Source: Pseudonocardia ammonioxydans (lineage in GTDB: Bacteria > Actinomycetota > Actinomycetes > Mycobacteriales > Pseudonocardiaceae). Taken from it: DNA of 64,000 nt. The stretch's first letter is position 1. Every line of letters begins with the position of its first letter. Positions 1-9,449 of this stretch are shown here, one piece after another. Both the position numbers and the translations under genes were made by a program. The notes beneath the pieces were generated by a model that saw only the letters and a list, made by a program, of their open reading frames with translations, had not been told where the DNA came from and made no database searches. The stretch spans positions 124,001 to 188,000 of the forward strand of contig NZ_FOUY01000009.1 of the NCBI RefSeq assembly GCF_900115005.1, given 5' to 3'.

Positions 1-1
1 G

Positions 2-1096
2 GTCCCCGCACCGGCCGGGCGCGGGGGCGGGCACGAGCCCGCGGCGGCCCCGGTCCCGGTGGACCCGCCGACCGCACCGCTCGCGACGGTCCCGGCCCGC
101 GGACCCGTCGCCGACGAGAGTGTCCCGGCGGACCGTGCGGTTCACGGGGGCCCGGAGCGCCTGACCAACCCGGCGGACGCGGCCACCGCCGGCGGACCCG
201 GAGAGGGAGCCATGAGCAACGGAACAGCACCCGACGCCGCCACGGCGGGCGGACCGGGCAGCACGGGACCTGCCGTCGCCGGGCGGGTCCGGGACGAGGC
301 CGGCACCGCGCTGCCCGGCGTGACCGTCACCGTCGCGCGGCTGTCCGGTGAGCAGATCGGCCGCACGGTCACCGACGACGACGGCCACTACCACGTCGCG
401 GTGCACGCACCGGGCACGTACCTGGTCGTCGCCGCGTCCGGCTCGCTCCCGCCGCACGCGGCCACCGTCGGGGTCGGAACCGGGACGGCCCGGCACGACG
501 CCCGCCTGGCCGGTGGCAGCGGGGTGCGCGGCGCGGTCCGCGACGCCGGCGGGCAGGGCGTGGCCGGGCTGACCGTCTCGCTGATCGACGCCGGCGGGGA
601 CGTGGCCGCCTCCGGCCGGACCGGTGAGGCAGGCCGGTTCGTCCTGACCGGTGTCCCGGAGGGGCGCTACACGCTCACCGCGGTCGGCGAGGCCGTCGAC
701 CCGGTGGCGGTCGGGGTCGAGGTCCCGGCGGTGGGTGCGGCCACCCAGGACCTGCGGCTGCCCCAGCGCGCACGGCTCACCGGGCGGGTGACCGCCGCAC
801 CGGACGGCCTGCCGGTCAACCAGGCGCTCGCCACGCTGATCGACGCCGACGGGGCCGTCGTCGGGTCGCGGCTGTCCGGCCCGGACGGCACGTTCACCTT
901 CGACCGGCTGCAGGCCGGTAGCTACACGCTCGCGACCAGCGGCTACCCGCCGGTGGCGACGGTGGTGGCGCTGGAGTCCGGCCGGGTGACGCACTCGGAC
1001 GTGGAGTTCCCGCACCCGCTCGACGAGCCGGGCAGCGCGCCCGCCCCGTCCCCGGCCGACAACGGGCGCGTCGTCCGGGAGGGCGACCCCCGGTAG
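2..1096 (+). CDS. C-terminal part of a protein with three carboxypeptidase-regulatory-like beta domains
   Basis: The frame is open to the left edge, so the gene probably starts outside the window. The visible part begins with a Pro/Ala/Gly-rich linker and then has three consecutive carboxypeptidase-regulatory-like (transthyretin-fold) beta domains, recognised by repeats of the pattern G-x-V-x-D-x-x-G-x-x-x-x-G-x-x-V and G-x-F/Y...GxYxL. In actinobacteria such triplets often form the extracellular tail of MFS drug exporters (family knowledge). The membrane part is not visible, so that parent is inference. An in-frame ATG at 212 follows a good GGAGAGGG ribosome site. However, the nine-residue motif DAATAGGPG occurs on both sides of it, which argues for one continuous linker. 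The gene stops just before a strong terminator. Confidence 0.6.
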   Translation, partial: VPAPAGRGGGHEPAAAPVPVDPPTAPLATVPARGPVADESVPADRAVHGGPERLTNPADAATAGGPGEGAMSNGTAPDAATAGGPGSTGPAVAGRVRDEAGTALPGVTVTVARLSGEQIGRTVTDDDGHYHVAVHAPGTYLVVAASGSLPPHAATVGVGTGTARHDARLAGGSGVRGAVRDAGGQGVAGLTVSLIDAGGDVAASGRTGEAGRFVLTGVPEGRYTLTAVGEAVDPVAVGVEVPAVGAATQDLRLPQRARLTGRVTAAPDGLPVNQALATLIDADGAVVGSRLSGPDGTFTFDRLQAGSYTLATSGYPPVATVVALESGRVTHSDVEFPHPLDEPGSAPAPSPADNGRVVREGDPR

Positions 1097-1103
1097 TGGT
1101 TCC

Positions 1104-1151
1104 ACGTGGAACGGCCCGGTCTCCCGTGCGGGGGGCCGGGCCGTTCCACGT
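1104..1151 (+). terminator. Strong stem-loop terminator
   Basis: A perfect 16-bp inverted repeat (1104-1119 pairing with 1136-1151) lies directly after the stop codon at 1096. The loop is G-rich and can extend the stem. There is no T-tract, which is common for actinobacterial terminators. It separates the beta-domain gene from the FAD oxidase gene. Confidence 0.75.
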
Positions 1152-1245
1152 AGCGGCACCGGTGGTCCGCGTACGTGGTTCCACCCTCCCCGCCCGGCCC
1201 GGACGGGTCGACCCTCGGGCACCCCATCGGACCCGAGGAGGCGTC

Positions 1246-2625
1246 GTGACCACCACCGACCTGCCGGCCGTCGCCGGCTTCCGCGGCACCCTGTTCGTTC
1301 CCGGCTCACCCGGCTACGACGACGCGCGCCGCGTCTGGAACGCCGCCGTCGACCGGCGACCCGCGATCGTCGCCCGTTGCACCGGCCCGGCCGACGTCGT
1401 CGCCGCACTGGCCCACGCCCGGGAACGGCGGCTGCCGGTCGCGGTGCGGGGCGGCGGCCACAGCATCCCCGGCTTCTCCACCTGCGACGACGGCCTGGTC
1501 GTCGACCTCTCCGGGCTGCGGGAGGTCCATGTCGACCCGAAGACCCGGTCGGCGACCGCCGGCCCCGGCGCGACCTGGGCCGAGTTCGACCGGGAGACCC
1601 AGGCGTTCGGCCTGGCCACGCCGGGCGGGGAGGTGTCCGACACCGGGGTGGCCGGGCTGACCCTCGGCGGCGGGATCGGCTGGCTGTCCCGGATGCACGG
1701 GCTGAGCTGCGACAACCTGCTCGCCGCCGACGTCGTGACCACCGACGGGAGACTGCTGCGGGCGAGCGCGCAGGAGCTGCCGGAGCTGTTCTGGGCGCTG
1801 CGCGGCGGTGGCGGCAACTTCGGCGTCGTCACCCGCTTCCACTTCCGGCTGCACCCGGTCGGGCCCGTGTGGGGCGGCCCGCTGATGTTCGCCCCCGACG
1901 AGGCCGCGGGGGTGCTGGCCGGTCTGCAGGACCTCGTCGCCGACGCCCCGCGCGAGCTGTCCGCGCTGTGCGTGCTGGCCACGCTGCCGCCGTCGCCGGA
2001 GCTGCCGACGGTGCTGCGCGGGCGGCGCGGGCTGGTCGTGATCCCCGCCTGGTTCGGCGACCCGCAGACCGGTCACGAGTGGCTGGACCGGGTGCGGCGG
2101 CTCGGAGACCCGCTGGTCGACGCCGTCGGCCCCACCGACTACGTGTCGCTGCAGTGCAGCACGGACGCGATGACCCCGCCCGGTCGGGCGTCCTACGTCC
2201 GCTCGGACCTGCTCGGCCCGCTCGACGACGGGGTCCTCGCCGCGCTGGTGGCGCGCTGGGCCGAGGTGACCTCACCGTTCTCCGGGGTGCTCCTGCGGGT
2301 CACCGGCGGGGCCATGAACGACCCGGGGCCGGGCGCGACCGCGTTCCCGCACCGCAGCAGCCGCTGGATCGCCACCGCGGCGGCGATGTGGGAGCCCGGC
2401 GGGGCGGCCGGGCCGCACGCGGCCTGGGCGCGCGCGGTGTGGCGCGCCATGCGCCCCGCCGCCGCGGGCACCTACGTCAACCACCTCGACGGCGACGAGG
2501 GGCCGGACCGGCTGGTCGAGGCCTACGGCGGTGCGGAGCGGCTGCACCGGCTCGCGGCCGTGAAGGCCGCCTACGACCCGGACAACACGCTGGCGCTGAA
2601 CCAGAACATCCGGCCGATGGCCTGA
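1246..2625 (+). CDS. FAD-linked oxidase of the VAO/berberine-bridge type
   Basis: The 459-residue protein has an N-terminal PCMH-type FAD-binding domain with the RGGGHS motif near residues 68-73, whose His is the usual site of covalent 8-alpha-histidyl FAD. A second FAD stretch (TLGGGIGWLSR) follows. The C-terminal BBE signature YDPDN...NQNI is present. The Cys that makes the second flavin bond in bicovalent members is not evident, so a mono-covalent flavin is likely. Family members oxidise alcohols, sugars or alkaloid-like substrates with O2. The substrate here is unknown. The GTG at 1246 is chosen because it follows the GAGGAGG ribosome site at 1235-1241. A longer open frame to 1096 runs through the terminator hairpin and is not credible. 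Confidence 0.85.
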   Translation: MTTTDLPAVAGFRGTLFVPGSPGYDDARRVWNAAVDRRPAIVARCTGPADVVAALAHARERRLPVAVRGGGHSIPGFSTCDDGLVVDLSGLREVHVDPKTRSATAGPGATWAEFDRETQAFGLATPGGEVSDTGVAGLTLGGGIGWLSRMHGLSCDNLLAADVVTTDGRLLRASAQELPELFWALRGGGGNFGVVTRFHFRLHPVGPVWGGPLMFAPDEAAGVLAGLQDLVADAPRELSALCVLATLPPSPELPTVLRGRRGLVVIPAWFGDPQTGHEWLDRVRRLGDPLVDAVGPTDYVSLQCSTDAMTPPGRASYVRSDLLGPLDDGVLAALVARWAEVTSPFSGVLLRVTGGAMNDPGPGATAFPHRSSRWIATAAAMWEPGGAAGPHAAWARAVWRAMRPAAAGTYVNHLDGDEGPDRLVEAYGGAERLHRLAAVKAAYDPDNTLALNQNIRPMA

Positions 2626-2678
2626 CGACAGGGCTGAACGGCCGTACCGCGGGTCGCGCCGGTGGCGATACTGACCGG

Positions 2679-5486
2679 GTGTCCCGGCTCCGGTGCCCCG
2701 TGCTCACCGGGCGCGAGGCGGAGCTGGCCCGGCTGCACCGGGGCCTGGAACGCGCCCGGCGCGGGCACGGCGGGCTGGGCGCGGTCGTCGGGGAGGCCGG
2801 CATCGGCAAGTCCCGGCTGGTCGACGAGCTGGCCGGCGGTGCCCGCGGCCGGCTGCCGGTGCTCATCGGTCGGGCGGTCGACGGCGACGGGTCGGCGCTG
2901 CGGCCGTTCACCGAGGCGTTGCTGGCCGGGCTGCGGCGCGGCCCCCCGCCGGACGCCCCCGGGCTGGCGGCGTTCCACCCGGCCCTGGGCCGGCTGCTGC
3001 CGCACTGGCGTCCTACCGCGGGCCCGCCCGCCGTCGCCGACCCGGTCCCCTGGCTCGCCGAGGGCCTGCTGCACCTGCTGCGGGCGCTCGCCACGCCACC
3101 GGGCCGGACTCCGGGCCTGGTGCTGGTGCTGGAGGACCTGCACTGGTCCGATCCGGACACGCTGACCGTGCTGGAGTACCTGGCCGACAACGCCGCCGCC
3201 GAGCCGGTGCTGCTGGTGGCCACCGGCCGCGACGGCCCGGGTCCGTGGCCCGAGCTGCTGCAGCGGCTCTCCGCACGCGGCGCCGCCGAGGTCGTCGCCC
3301 CCGGACCGCTGAGCGCCGCGGCGGTGTCCGCCATGGCCCGGGCCTGCCTGGACCGGCCGGTGCCCGGGGAGGTCACCGCCCGGGTCGCCGCCCGCAGCGG
3401 TGGCGTCCCACTGCTGGTCGAGGAGCTGCTGGCCGCCGCCCCGTCGGGAACGGCGCTGCCGCCGGACCACGCGGCCGGCGTGCGGGACCGGACGGCGGCG
3501 CTGTCCCCGCGGGCACGGCGGGTGCTGCGGCTGGCGGCGGTGCTCGGGGAACGGGTCGACCGGTCGCTGCTGCCGGCCGCCTCGGGCGCGGAGGGTGACG
3601 CCGTGCGGGACGCGCTGGACGAGGCCGCCCGGGCCGGGCTGCTGGAGGGCACCGGGCCGGGCGGCGTCCCGGCGTTCCGGCACGCGCTGACCCGCGACGC
3701 CGTGCTCGCCGACGTCTGGCCCGCGGAACGCGCCGAGCTGGCCGGGGCGGCGCTCGAGGCGGTCCTGGCCACCGGCGACGGCGAGCGGGGCGGGCTCGCC
3801 GCGCGGCTGGCCGAGGAGGCGGGGGAGCCGGACCGGGCGGCGGACCTGCTGGTCGGGGTGGGGCGCACCGAGCGGCGGCGCGGTGCGCTCGCGACGGCCC
3901 GCGACGCGCTGGACCGGGCGACGCTGCTCGCCCGGGACCCGCTCGTCGCCACCGCCGTCGCCGAGGAGCTCGCCGAGGTCCTGGTGCAGACGGGCCTGCC
4001 GCAACCGGCGGCCGCGGTGACCGAGCGGCTGCTGGCCCGGCTGGACGGCCTGGACGCGGCCGTGTCCCGGCGGGTCGGCGCCGTGCTGCGGCTCGCGCGG
4101 GCCCACGCCACCGCCGGGCAGTGGGACGCGGCCGACGCCCGGATCGCCCACGCCCGCGACCTCGGCGGGGCGGGCCCGGCCGCCGACCTCTGCGCGGCGC
4201 ACGTCGCGATCGGCCGCAACCGGTTCGCCGAGGCCGAGCGGCTCGCCGCGGCCGTGCTCGACGCCACCGTGCCGGCCGGCCCGCACGAGCCGGCCTGCGA
4301 GGCGCTCGAGCTGCTCGGCCGGGTGGCCCGCCGCACCGACCTGGCCCGGGCGCAGCTGCTGTTCGAGCGCGGGCACGCCCTCGCCGAGGCCCACGACCTG
4401 CCCGTGTGGCGGGTCCGTGCGCTGCACGAGCTGTCTACTGTGGATCTGTTCACGGGTCTCCGGACGGACCGGGCCGAACGGGCCGTCGCCGAGGCGTCCG
4501 GTCTCGGGGCGCTCGCACTCGCCACGACCGCCGAGTTCCACCTGGCGGTGCTGCGGTGCTGGCGCGGCGAGACCGGAGCGGCGCTGGAACACCTGGGCCG
4601 CGTGGTCCCGGCCTGCGACCGGCTCGGGCTGCCGGTGCAGGCGATGGCGGCCGCCGTCACCGCCGAGGTGCACGCCGACCGCGGGGAGGCGGCCGCGGCA
4701 CTGGCCCAGGCCGGGCGGGCCCGGTCCCTCGCCCCGGACGACGCGCACGTCGCCGCGGTCGCCGAGCACGTGACGGCGACACTGGCGCTGCTCGCCGAGG
4801 ACCGGGCGGCCGCGCTGACCGCACTGGACCGGGCACTGGTCCACATCGCGCAGGACTCCGACACCACCTCGGGGCCGCCGCTGGGCCGGTGGGTGCTCGT
4901 GGCAGCGCTCGAACGCGGCCGGGTGGCGCTGGACGCGGTCGCCGGGTATCCCGGCCGGTCGCTGGCCCGCTGGACGGTCGCCCACGTGTACTGGGCCGAG
5001 GCGGTCTGCCACGGGCGTGCGGGCGACCGGGTGGCCGCGGAACGGGCCTTCGCCGCCGGTCAGCGCGCGTTCACCGAACCGGTGCCGATCCCGCACTTCC
5101 TCCACGTCGGACGGCGGCTGGTCGCCGAGGCCGCACTGGCCGACGGCTGGGGCGACCCGGCGGGCTGGCTGGCCGAGGACCTCGCCTGGTTCACCGCCGC
5201 CGGGTTCGAGGCACCGGCCGCGGCCTGTCGCAGGATGCTGCGGCACACCGGCGCCCGGATCGCCCGGCCCGGCCCGGTCGCCCCGGCGCTGCGCCGGCAC
5301 GGCGTGACCGCCCGCGAGGCCGAGGTGCTCGGCCTGCTCACGGCCGGGCTGTCCAACCGCGACATCGCGGCCCGGCTCGGGCTGTCGCACCGGACCGTGG
5401 AGAAGCACGTCGAGCGGCTGCTCGCCAAGACCGGCTCGGGCGGCCGTGCCGAGCTCGCGGTCCGCTCCGCCACCGGGGACTGGTGA
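2679..5486 (+). CDS. LuxR-family transcriptional regulator with AAA ATPase domain (LAL type)
   Basis: The protein has about 935 residues. A P-loop GEAGIGKS (about residues 38-45) and a Walker B-like LVLVLEDLHWSD (about 147-158) define an N-terminal MalT-like STAND ATPase. A long Ala/Leu-rich helical repeat region follows. The last 60 residues form a LuxR/GerE helix-turn-helix (TAREAEVLGLLTAGLSNRDI... then TVEKHVERLLAKTG). LAL regulators switch on operons upon ligand and ATP binding. The target is unknown. The GTG at 2679 starts just before the conserved LTGREAEL; a GTG at 2700 is an alternative. The large frame upstream belongs to a shadow of the oxidase gene. The gene ends 22 bp from the convergent gamma-glutamyltransferase gene. 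Confidence 0.88.
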   Translation: MSRLRCPVLTGREAELARLHRGLERARRGHGGLGAVVGEAGIGKSRLVDELAGGARGRLPVLIGRAVDGDGSALRPFTEALLAGLRRGPPPDAPGLAAFHPALGRLLPHWRPTAGPPAVADPVPWLAEGLLHLLRALATPPGRTPGLVLVLEDLHWSDPDTLTVLEYLADNAAAEPVLLVATGRDGPGPWPELLQRLSARGAAEVVAPGPLSAAAVSAMARACLDRPVPGEVTARVAARSGGVPLLVEELLAAAPSGTALPPDHAAGVRDRTAALSPRARRVLRLAAVLGERVDRSLLPAASGAEGDAVRDALDEAARAGLLEGTGPGGVPAFRHALTRDAVLADVWPAERAELAGAALEAVLATGDGERGGLAARLAEEAGEPDRAADLLVGVGRTERRRGALATARDALDRATLLARDPLVATAVAEELAEVLVQTGLPQPAAAVTERLLARLDGLDAAVSRRVGAVLRLARAHATAGQWDAADARIAHARDLGGAGPAADLCAAHVAIGRNRFAEAERLAAAVLDATVPAGPHEPACEALELLGRVARRTDLARAQLLFERGHALAEAHDLPVWRVRALHELSTVDLFTGLRTDRAERAVAEASGLGALALATTAEFHLAVLRCWRGETGAALEHLGRVVPACDRLGLPVQAMAAAVTAEVHADRGEAAAALAQAGRARSLAPDDAHVAAVAEHVTATLALLAEDRAAALTALDRALVHIAQDSDTTSGPPLGRWVLVAALERGRVALDAVAGYPGRSLARWTVAHVYWAEAVCHGRAGDRVAAERAFAAGQRAFTEPVPIPHFLHVGRRLVAEAALADGWGDPAGWLAEDLAWFTAAGFEAPAAACRRMLRHTGARIARPGPVAPALRRHGVTAREAEVLGLLTAGLSNRDIAARLGLSHRTVEKHVERLLAKTGSGGRAELAVRSATGDW

Positions 5487-5508
5487 CCGGCCCGGCGCCG
5501 CGGCGGCG

Positions 5509-7362
5509 TCACACGGCGATCGCCGCACCCACCCCCGAACGCGGGTCGACGGCCGCGTGCAGCGCGCCCGGCCCGCCACCCCCGGGCACGGCGCTGCCCC
5601 GGCCGACCGCGCACATCCGGCCCAGCGCCCAGTTCCCGGCGTCGACGACGTCGTGCCCGCGGCGCCGGAGCCCGGCCAGGGTGTCCGCACCCAGCCGGGA
5701 CTCCACGACCAGCCCGTGCGGCTCCCAGCCGCGCGGTGCGAACGACGCCGGGAACGCCGTGGAGTGCCAGGCGGGGGCGTCGATCGCGGCCTGCAGGTCA
5801 AGCTCGCCGTGGATCATCGCCAGCAGCAGGCACAGCTGCCACTGGTCCTGCTGGTCACCGCCCGGGGTGCCGAGCGCGACCGCGGGCTCGCCGTCGCGCA
5901 GCGCCAGCGACGGGCTCAGCGTGGTGCGGGGCATCCGGCCCGGGGCCATCGAGCTGGGCAGGCCCTCCTCCAGCCAGAACATCTGCCCGCGGGTGCCGAG
6001 GCAGAACCCGAGGGCCGGGATCGTCGGCGACGACTGCAGCCACCCGCCCGACGGCGTCACCGAGATCATGTTCCCGGCGGCGTCGACGACGTCGACGTGC
6101 ACGGTGTCCCCGCGGGCGACGCCCTCCCGGCTGACCGTGGGCTCGCCGGTGCCCGGGCCCTGGACCCCGGTGCCGCGACCGGCCCCGGGCCGCGCCGCGT
6201 AGGCCCCGATCCGCGGCCGTCGCCCGGCGGGCGAGCCCGGGCGCAACGTGCCGTCCGACGTGGACCCGATCAGCGCCCGGCGGGCGGCGGTGTAGTCGTC
6301 GGAGAGCAGCTCGGCCAGTGGCACGTCCCCGCCGGCCGGATCCCCGTACCAGGCCTCCCGGTCGGCGAATGCCAGCTTGGCCGCCTCGGCGGCGGTGTGC
6401 ACCGTGCCCTCGCTCGCCACCCCGCCCGGCAGTTCGAGGTCCGTCCCGGACAGCAGCCGCAACTGCTGCAGCAGCACCGGGCCCTGGGACCACGGCCCGC
6501 ACTTGGCGACCGACCAGCCGCGACCGGCGTCGGCGACGACGGCGTCCTCGTAGTGCGCGGACCAGCGCGCCAGGTCGTCGGCGGTCAGCAGGCCGGTGTG
6601 GTCGCGGCCGGTCTCGTCGCGGACCGGGGTCGCGCAGAAGCGTTCGATCTCCTCCGCGACGAAGCCGCGGTACCAGGCGTCGCGGGCCGCGTCGATGCGT
6701 GCCTCCCGGTCCGGCCCGGTCGCGGCACCAAGCAGCCGCTGCCAGGTCGCGGCCAGCGCGGGCAGCCGCACGATCTCCCCGGCCCGCGGCACCCGTCCGC
6801 CGGGCAGCCAGGTCGCCGCCGAGCTCGGCCAGTGCGTCCGGAAGTGCTCGGCGACCACCGCCAGCGCGTCCGGGATGCGCGGGACCAGCGGGAACCCGCC
6901 CGCGGCGTAGCCCAGTGCCGGTTCGAGCACGTCGGCGAGCTCCCAGGTGCCGTGATCGCGCAGCAGGCTCAGCCAGCCGTCCCAGGCGCCGGGCACGGTC
7001 GCCGGCAGCAGCCCGGTGCCGGGCACGATCTCGCACCCGGCTCGCCGTAACCGGTCGATGCTCGCGGCCGCCGGGGCGACACCCTGCGCGCAGAGCACCC
7101 GCGGGACCGGGTCCGCGGCGGTGACCAGGACCGCGGGGAGCTCTCCCCCGGGCCCGCACAGGTGCGGTTCGACGACCTGCAGGACGAACCCGCAGGTCAC
7201 GGCCGCGTCGAAGGCGTTGCCACCCCGGGCCAGCACGGACGCCGCGGCGGCGGTGCCGAGGTGGTGGGTGCTGCTGACCGCGCCGCGCGGGCCGATCCGG
7301 TCGTGCACGAGCGGGCTGGGCGGACTGTGGGAGCTGTGCGGGTCCACGGCCCGCATCCTCAC
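5509..7362 (-). CDS. Gamma-glutamyltransferase / acylase family (Ntn hydrolase)
   Basis: The 617-residue protein matches the GGT family: an N-terminal STHHLGTAAAASVLARGGNAFDAAV block, then PHLCGPGGE, and the autocleavage site GD-TVHVDVVD, with Thr420 as the expected new N-terminal nucleophile (TTHxSVVD in classical GGT). The downstream glycine motif TPGGDQQ replaces the usual GSPGG. These enzymes cleave gamma-glutamyl bonds (glutathione-like) or act as beta-lactam acylases or amidohydrolases. The exact substrate is not predictable. No signal peptide is evident, so a cytoplasmic form is likely. Its GTG start overlaps the stop of the nuclease gene (GTGA), so the two are probably translationally coupled. 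Confidence 0.88.
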   Translation of the reverse strand: MRMRAVDPHSSHSPPSPLVHDRIGPRGAVSSTHHLGTAAAASVLARGGNAFDAAVTCGFVLQVVEPHLCGPGGELPAVLVTAADPVPRVLCAQGVAPAAASIDRLRRAGCEIVPGTGLLPATVPGAWDGWLSLLRDHGTWELADVLEPALGYAAGGFPLVPRIPDALAVVAEHFRTHWPSSAATWLPGGRVPRAGEIVRLPALAATWQRLLGAATGPDREARIDAARDAWYRGFVAEEIERFCATPVRDETGRDHTGLLTADDLARWSAHYEDAVVADAGRGWSVAKCGPWSQGPVLLQQLRLLSGTDLELPGGVASEGTVHTAAEAAKLAFADREAWYGDPAGGDVPLAELLSDDYTAARRALIGSTSDGTLRPGSPAGRRPRIGAYAARPGAGRGTGVQGPGTGEPTVSREGVARGDTVHVDVVDAAGNMISVTPSGGWLQSSPTIPALGFCLGTRGQMFWLEEGLPSSMAPGRMPRTTLSPSLALRDGEPAVALGTPGGDQQDQWQLCLLLAMIHGELDLQAAIDAPAWHSTAFPASFAPRGWEPHGLVVESRLGADTLAGLRRRGHDVVDAGNWALGRMCAVGRGSAVPGGGGPGALHAAVDPRSGVGAAIAV

Positions 7363-9281
7363 ACGGCGGTGTCGGCCAGCTCACTCACCAGGGGGACCTC
7401 CTCGAGGATCCGCTCCGAGGACATCCACTCCCGCAACGCCTGCGTGGCGAGCACGTCGTCGGTGTTGTAGCCGATGAGCCGCTCGCGCTGGCGCGGGTCG
7501 GGCTCGCCGCCCTCCAGTGCGACGGCGTCGCGGTACCAGCGCATCGAGTTCTCCCCGCCCGCCTCCGGGTCCCGCCAGCTGAACCCGGCCGCGGGCGCGA
7601 TCTTCTTCAGGCCCTTGCCCTGCGCGCACAGGAACCAGGTGGAGACGACGCCGTAGAGATCCACCCAGCACGGGTCCTCGATGAACGCGCGCACCTCCGC
7701 CTCGGTCGGCACACCCGGCACCCCGCCGAACCGCTGCGCCGACGAGAGCATCCACCGGTTCTCGGCCTGCTCGTTGTAGCAGTACGCGGCGAACGTGCGG
7801 CCCGACGCGAGCGCGGCCGCACGGGTCCGCATCAGCCAGGTCCAGAACTCGCCGAACGAGCGCCCCTCGTCGGGGGTGGGCAGCGGTTCCCAGGTCGCGA
7901 ACGCGCGGTAGCCCGGCTCCGGATCCCCGTCCCGCCGGCCACCGGGATGGGACAGCAACGCACCCCACAGGTAGGCGCCGGACTCACCGAAGCTCTCCAT
8001 GTCGACGTCGACCTCGACGTCGGCCCGCGGCACCGGCACCCGCGGCACCCGGCGGGCCACGGCGAGACCGTGCCGGCGGGCCCGGGCCAGCGGCACCAGG
8101 TCGGTGAGCGGCGGGCCGGGCAGCGGGGTCACCAGGTGCCGCGGCGGCGCCGCCGGATCCAGCGCGGCCAGCGCCGCGACCGTGCCGACACCGGACTCCC
8201 GCAGCAGCCGGCCGGTCTCGCCGTGCGCGACCAGGCTGACGTCGTCGGCCCGCTCCAGCTCGGCCTCGCAGGTCGGCCACCACGGGCAGCGCCGGCACTC
8301 GGTGACCCGCGACGGCGCGGCCAGCGCCGGGGCACCGGTCGCGGCCGCGCGGGCGACGGCCGAACGGTCGGTGAACCGGGCGTCGTACTCGGCGAGGGTG
8401 GACCGGTCACCCGGCCAGTGCGCGGCGTGCAGGTCGTGCCAGACCACGACGTCGGCGTCCAGCCCGATCACCCCGCCCGGCCGGGGCGCGGACGCCGGGG
8501 GTGCCCAGCCGGCCGCCTCGAGCAGCCGGGTCAGCTGGGCCAGTGCCAGCAGGTCCCGCGGCTGGGACCGGACCTTGCGGTCCGGGTCGGGGCGGGCGCG
8601 CTGCGGCCACGGATCGGTGACCGCGGTCGTGCGGGCCCCGGAGCCCGGGTCGGTGATCCGGCGGCGGACCACCAGCACCGGGACGTACCCGCCGCCCGGC
8701 ACCCGGACCAGCAGCTCGGCCGTGCCGCGCCGGTCGGCGTCGAGCGGGAGGACCGCCCCCCAGATCATCGGGGCGCCGGCCGCCACCAGCTCCGCGGTCC
8801 GTGCGGCCCGGGCCGCACGCGAGCCGGGTCGCGGCCCGGGGTCCGCACCGCCGCCCGCTGCCGGGGCGCCCGCCCCGGGATCCGGCGTGTCCGCGCCGCT
8901 CGCGACCGGCTCCGCACCGGGCCCGGACGGGTCCGACCGGTTCGCCGCCGGTTCCGCGCCGTTCCCGGGTTCCGCGCCGTTCCCAGGTTCCGCGCCGTTC
9001 CCGGCGAACCCCGCCCCGCCACCGATGACCGGCCCGGCCGCACCGCCCGGCCAGGTGCTCGCCCAGTCCGCGCCCCAGGTGCCGGCGAGCAGCTCCCCGA
9101 TCCGCACCCGGTGCGCGGCCGCATCGGAGCGCCGCTGCTCGATGGCCGGATCGGGCAGCGCACGCGGCGAGCCGGCCGCCGCCGGGTCGTGGTCCAGGTG
9201 CACCCGGCGCCGGCAGCCGCTGAGCGCAGCGGCGTCCAGGAGGACCCGTGGTGCGGTCCGGGATCCGGTCGAGGTGCTCAC
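7359..9281 (-). CDS. TM0106-family RecB-like nuclease with C-terminal RNase H-like domain
   Basis: The protein has 640 residues. A Cys near the N-terminus (SGCRRRVHL) plus a later C-x2-C-x5-C cluster (CRRCPWWPTC) give the four-cysteine layout known for Cas4/AddB iron-sulfur nucleases. The C-terminal half has an RNase H-like start (VEVDVDMES) and YCYNEQAENRWM, as in TM0106-family proteins. The region where RecB-type nucleases carry the E-x-K motif reads VPVLVVRRR, so the first nuclease site may be degenerate. A Gly/Ala/Glu/Pro linker carries an 18-bp tandem repeat. The GTG start at 9281 is chosen because VSTSTGSRTAPRVLLDA precedes the first conserved Cys; an upstream start at 9350 is possible. 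It is co-transcribed with the GGT gene. Confidence 0.8.
   Translation of the reverse strand: MSTSTGSRTAPRVLLDAAALSGCRRRVHLDHDPAAAGSPRALPDPAIEQRRSDAAAHRVRIGELLAGTWGADWASTWPGGAAGPVIGGGAGFAGNGAEPGNGAEPGNGAEPAANRSDPSGPGAEPVASGADTPDPGAGAPAAGGGADPGPRPGSRAARAARTAELVAAGAPMIWGAVLPLDADRRGTAELLVRVPGGGYVPVLVVRRRITDPGSGARTTAVTDPWPQRARPDPDRKVRSQPRDLLALAQLTRLLEAAGWAPPASAPRPGGVIGLDADVVVWHDLHAAHWPGDRSTLAEYDARFTDRSAVARAAATGAPALAAPSRVTECRRCPWWPTCEAELERADDVSLVAHGETGRLLRESGVGTVAALAALDPAAPPRHLVTPLPGPPLTDLVPLARARRHGLAVARRVPRVPVPRADVEVDVDMESFGESGAYLWGALLSHPGGRRDGDPEPGYRAFATWEPLPTPDEGRSFGEFWTWLMRTRAAALASGRTFAAYCYNEQAENRWMLSSAQRFGGVPGVPTEAEVRAFIEDPCWVDLYGVVSTWFLCAQGKGLKKIAPAAGFSWRDPEAGGENSMRWYRDAVALEGGEPDPRQRERLIGYNTDDVLATQALREWMSSERILEEVPLVSELADTAV
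8950..9003 (-). repeat. Three 18-bp tandem repeats inside the nuclease gene
   Basis: Units 8950-8967, 8968-8985 and 8986-9003 differ by a single base. They encode repeated NGAEPG on the minus strand in a low-complexity linker. The copy number may vary between strains. Confidence 0.85.
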
Positions 9282-9449
9282 AGGGGTCGAGGGTAGAGAC
9301 CACCCCCGACGGTTCCGGCGGGGTACCGATCCGGTGGACCAGTCGGTCACGCGCCGGTGTCGGACCTGCGCCCGCTCACGCGTGGGGCCTAGGCTGCGGC
9401 GACGGCAAGGCGATCAACGGCGGTCGGACCGCCCACGGGAGGACACGAG

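Noticed and set aside
1377..2678. N-terminal 434-residue extension of the LuxR regulator
   Set aside because: The extension overlaps the FAD oxidase gene completely in another frame and is Arg/Gly-rich shadow sequence. The conserved ATPase start begins after 2679.
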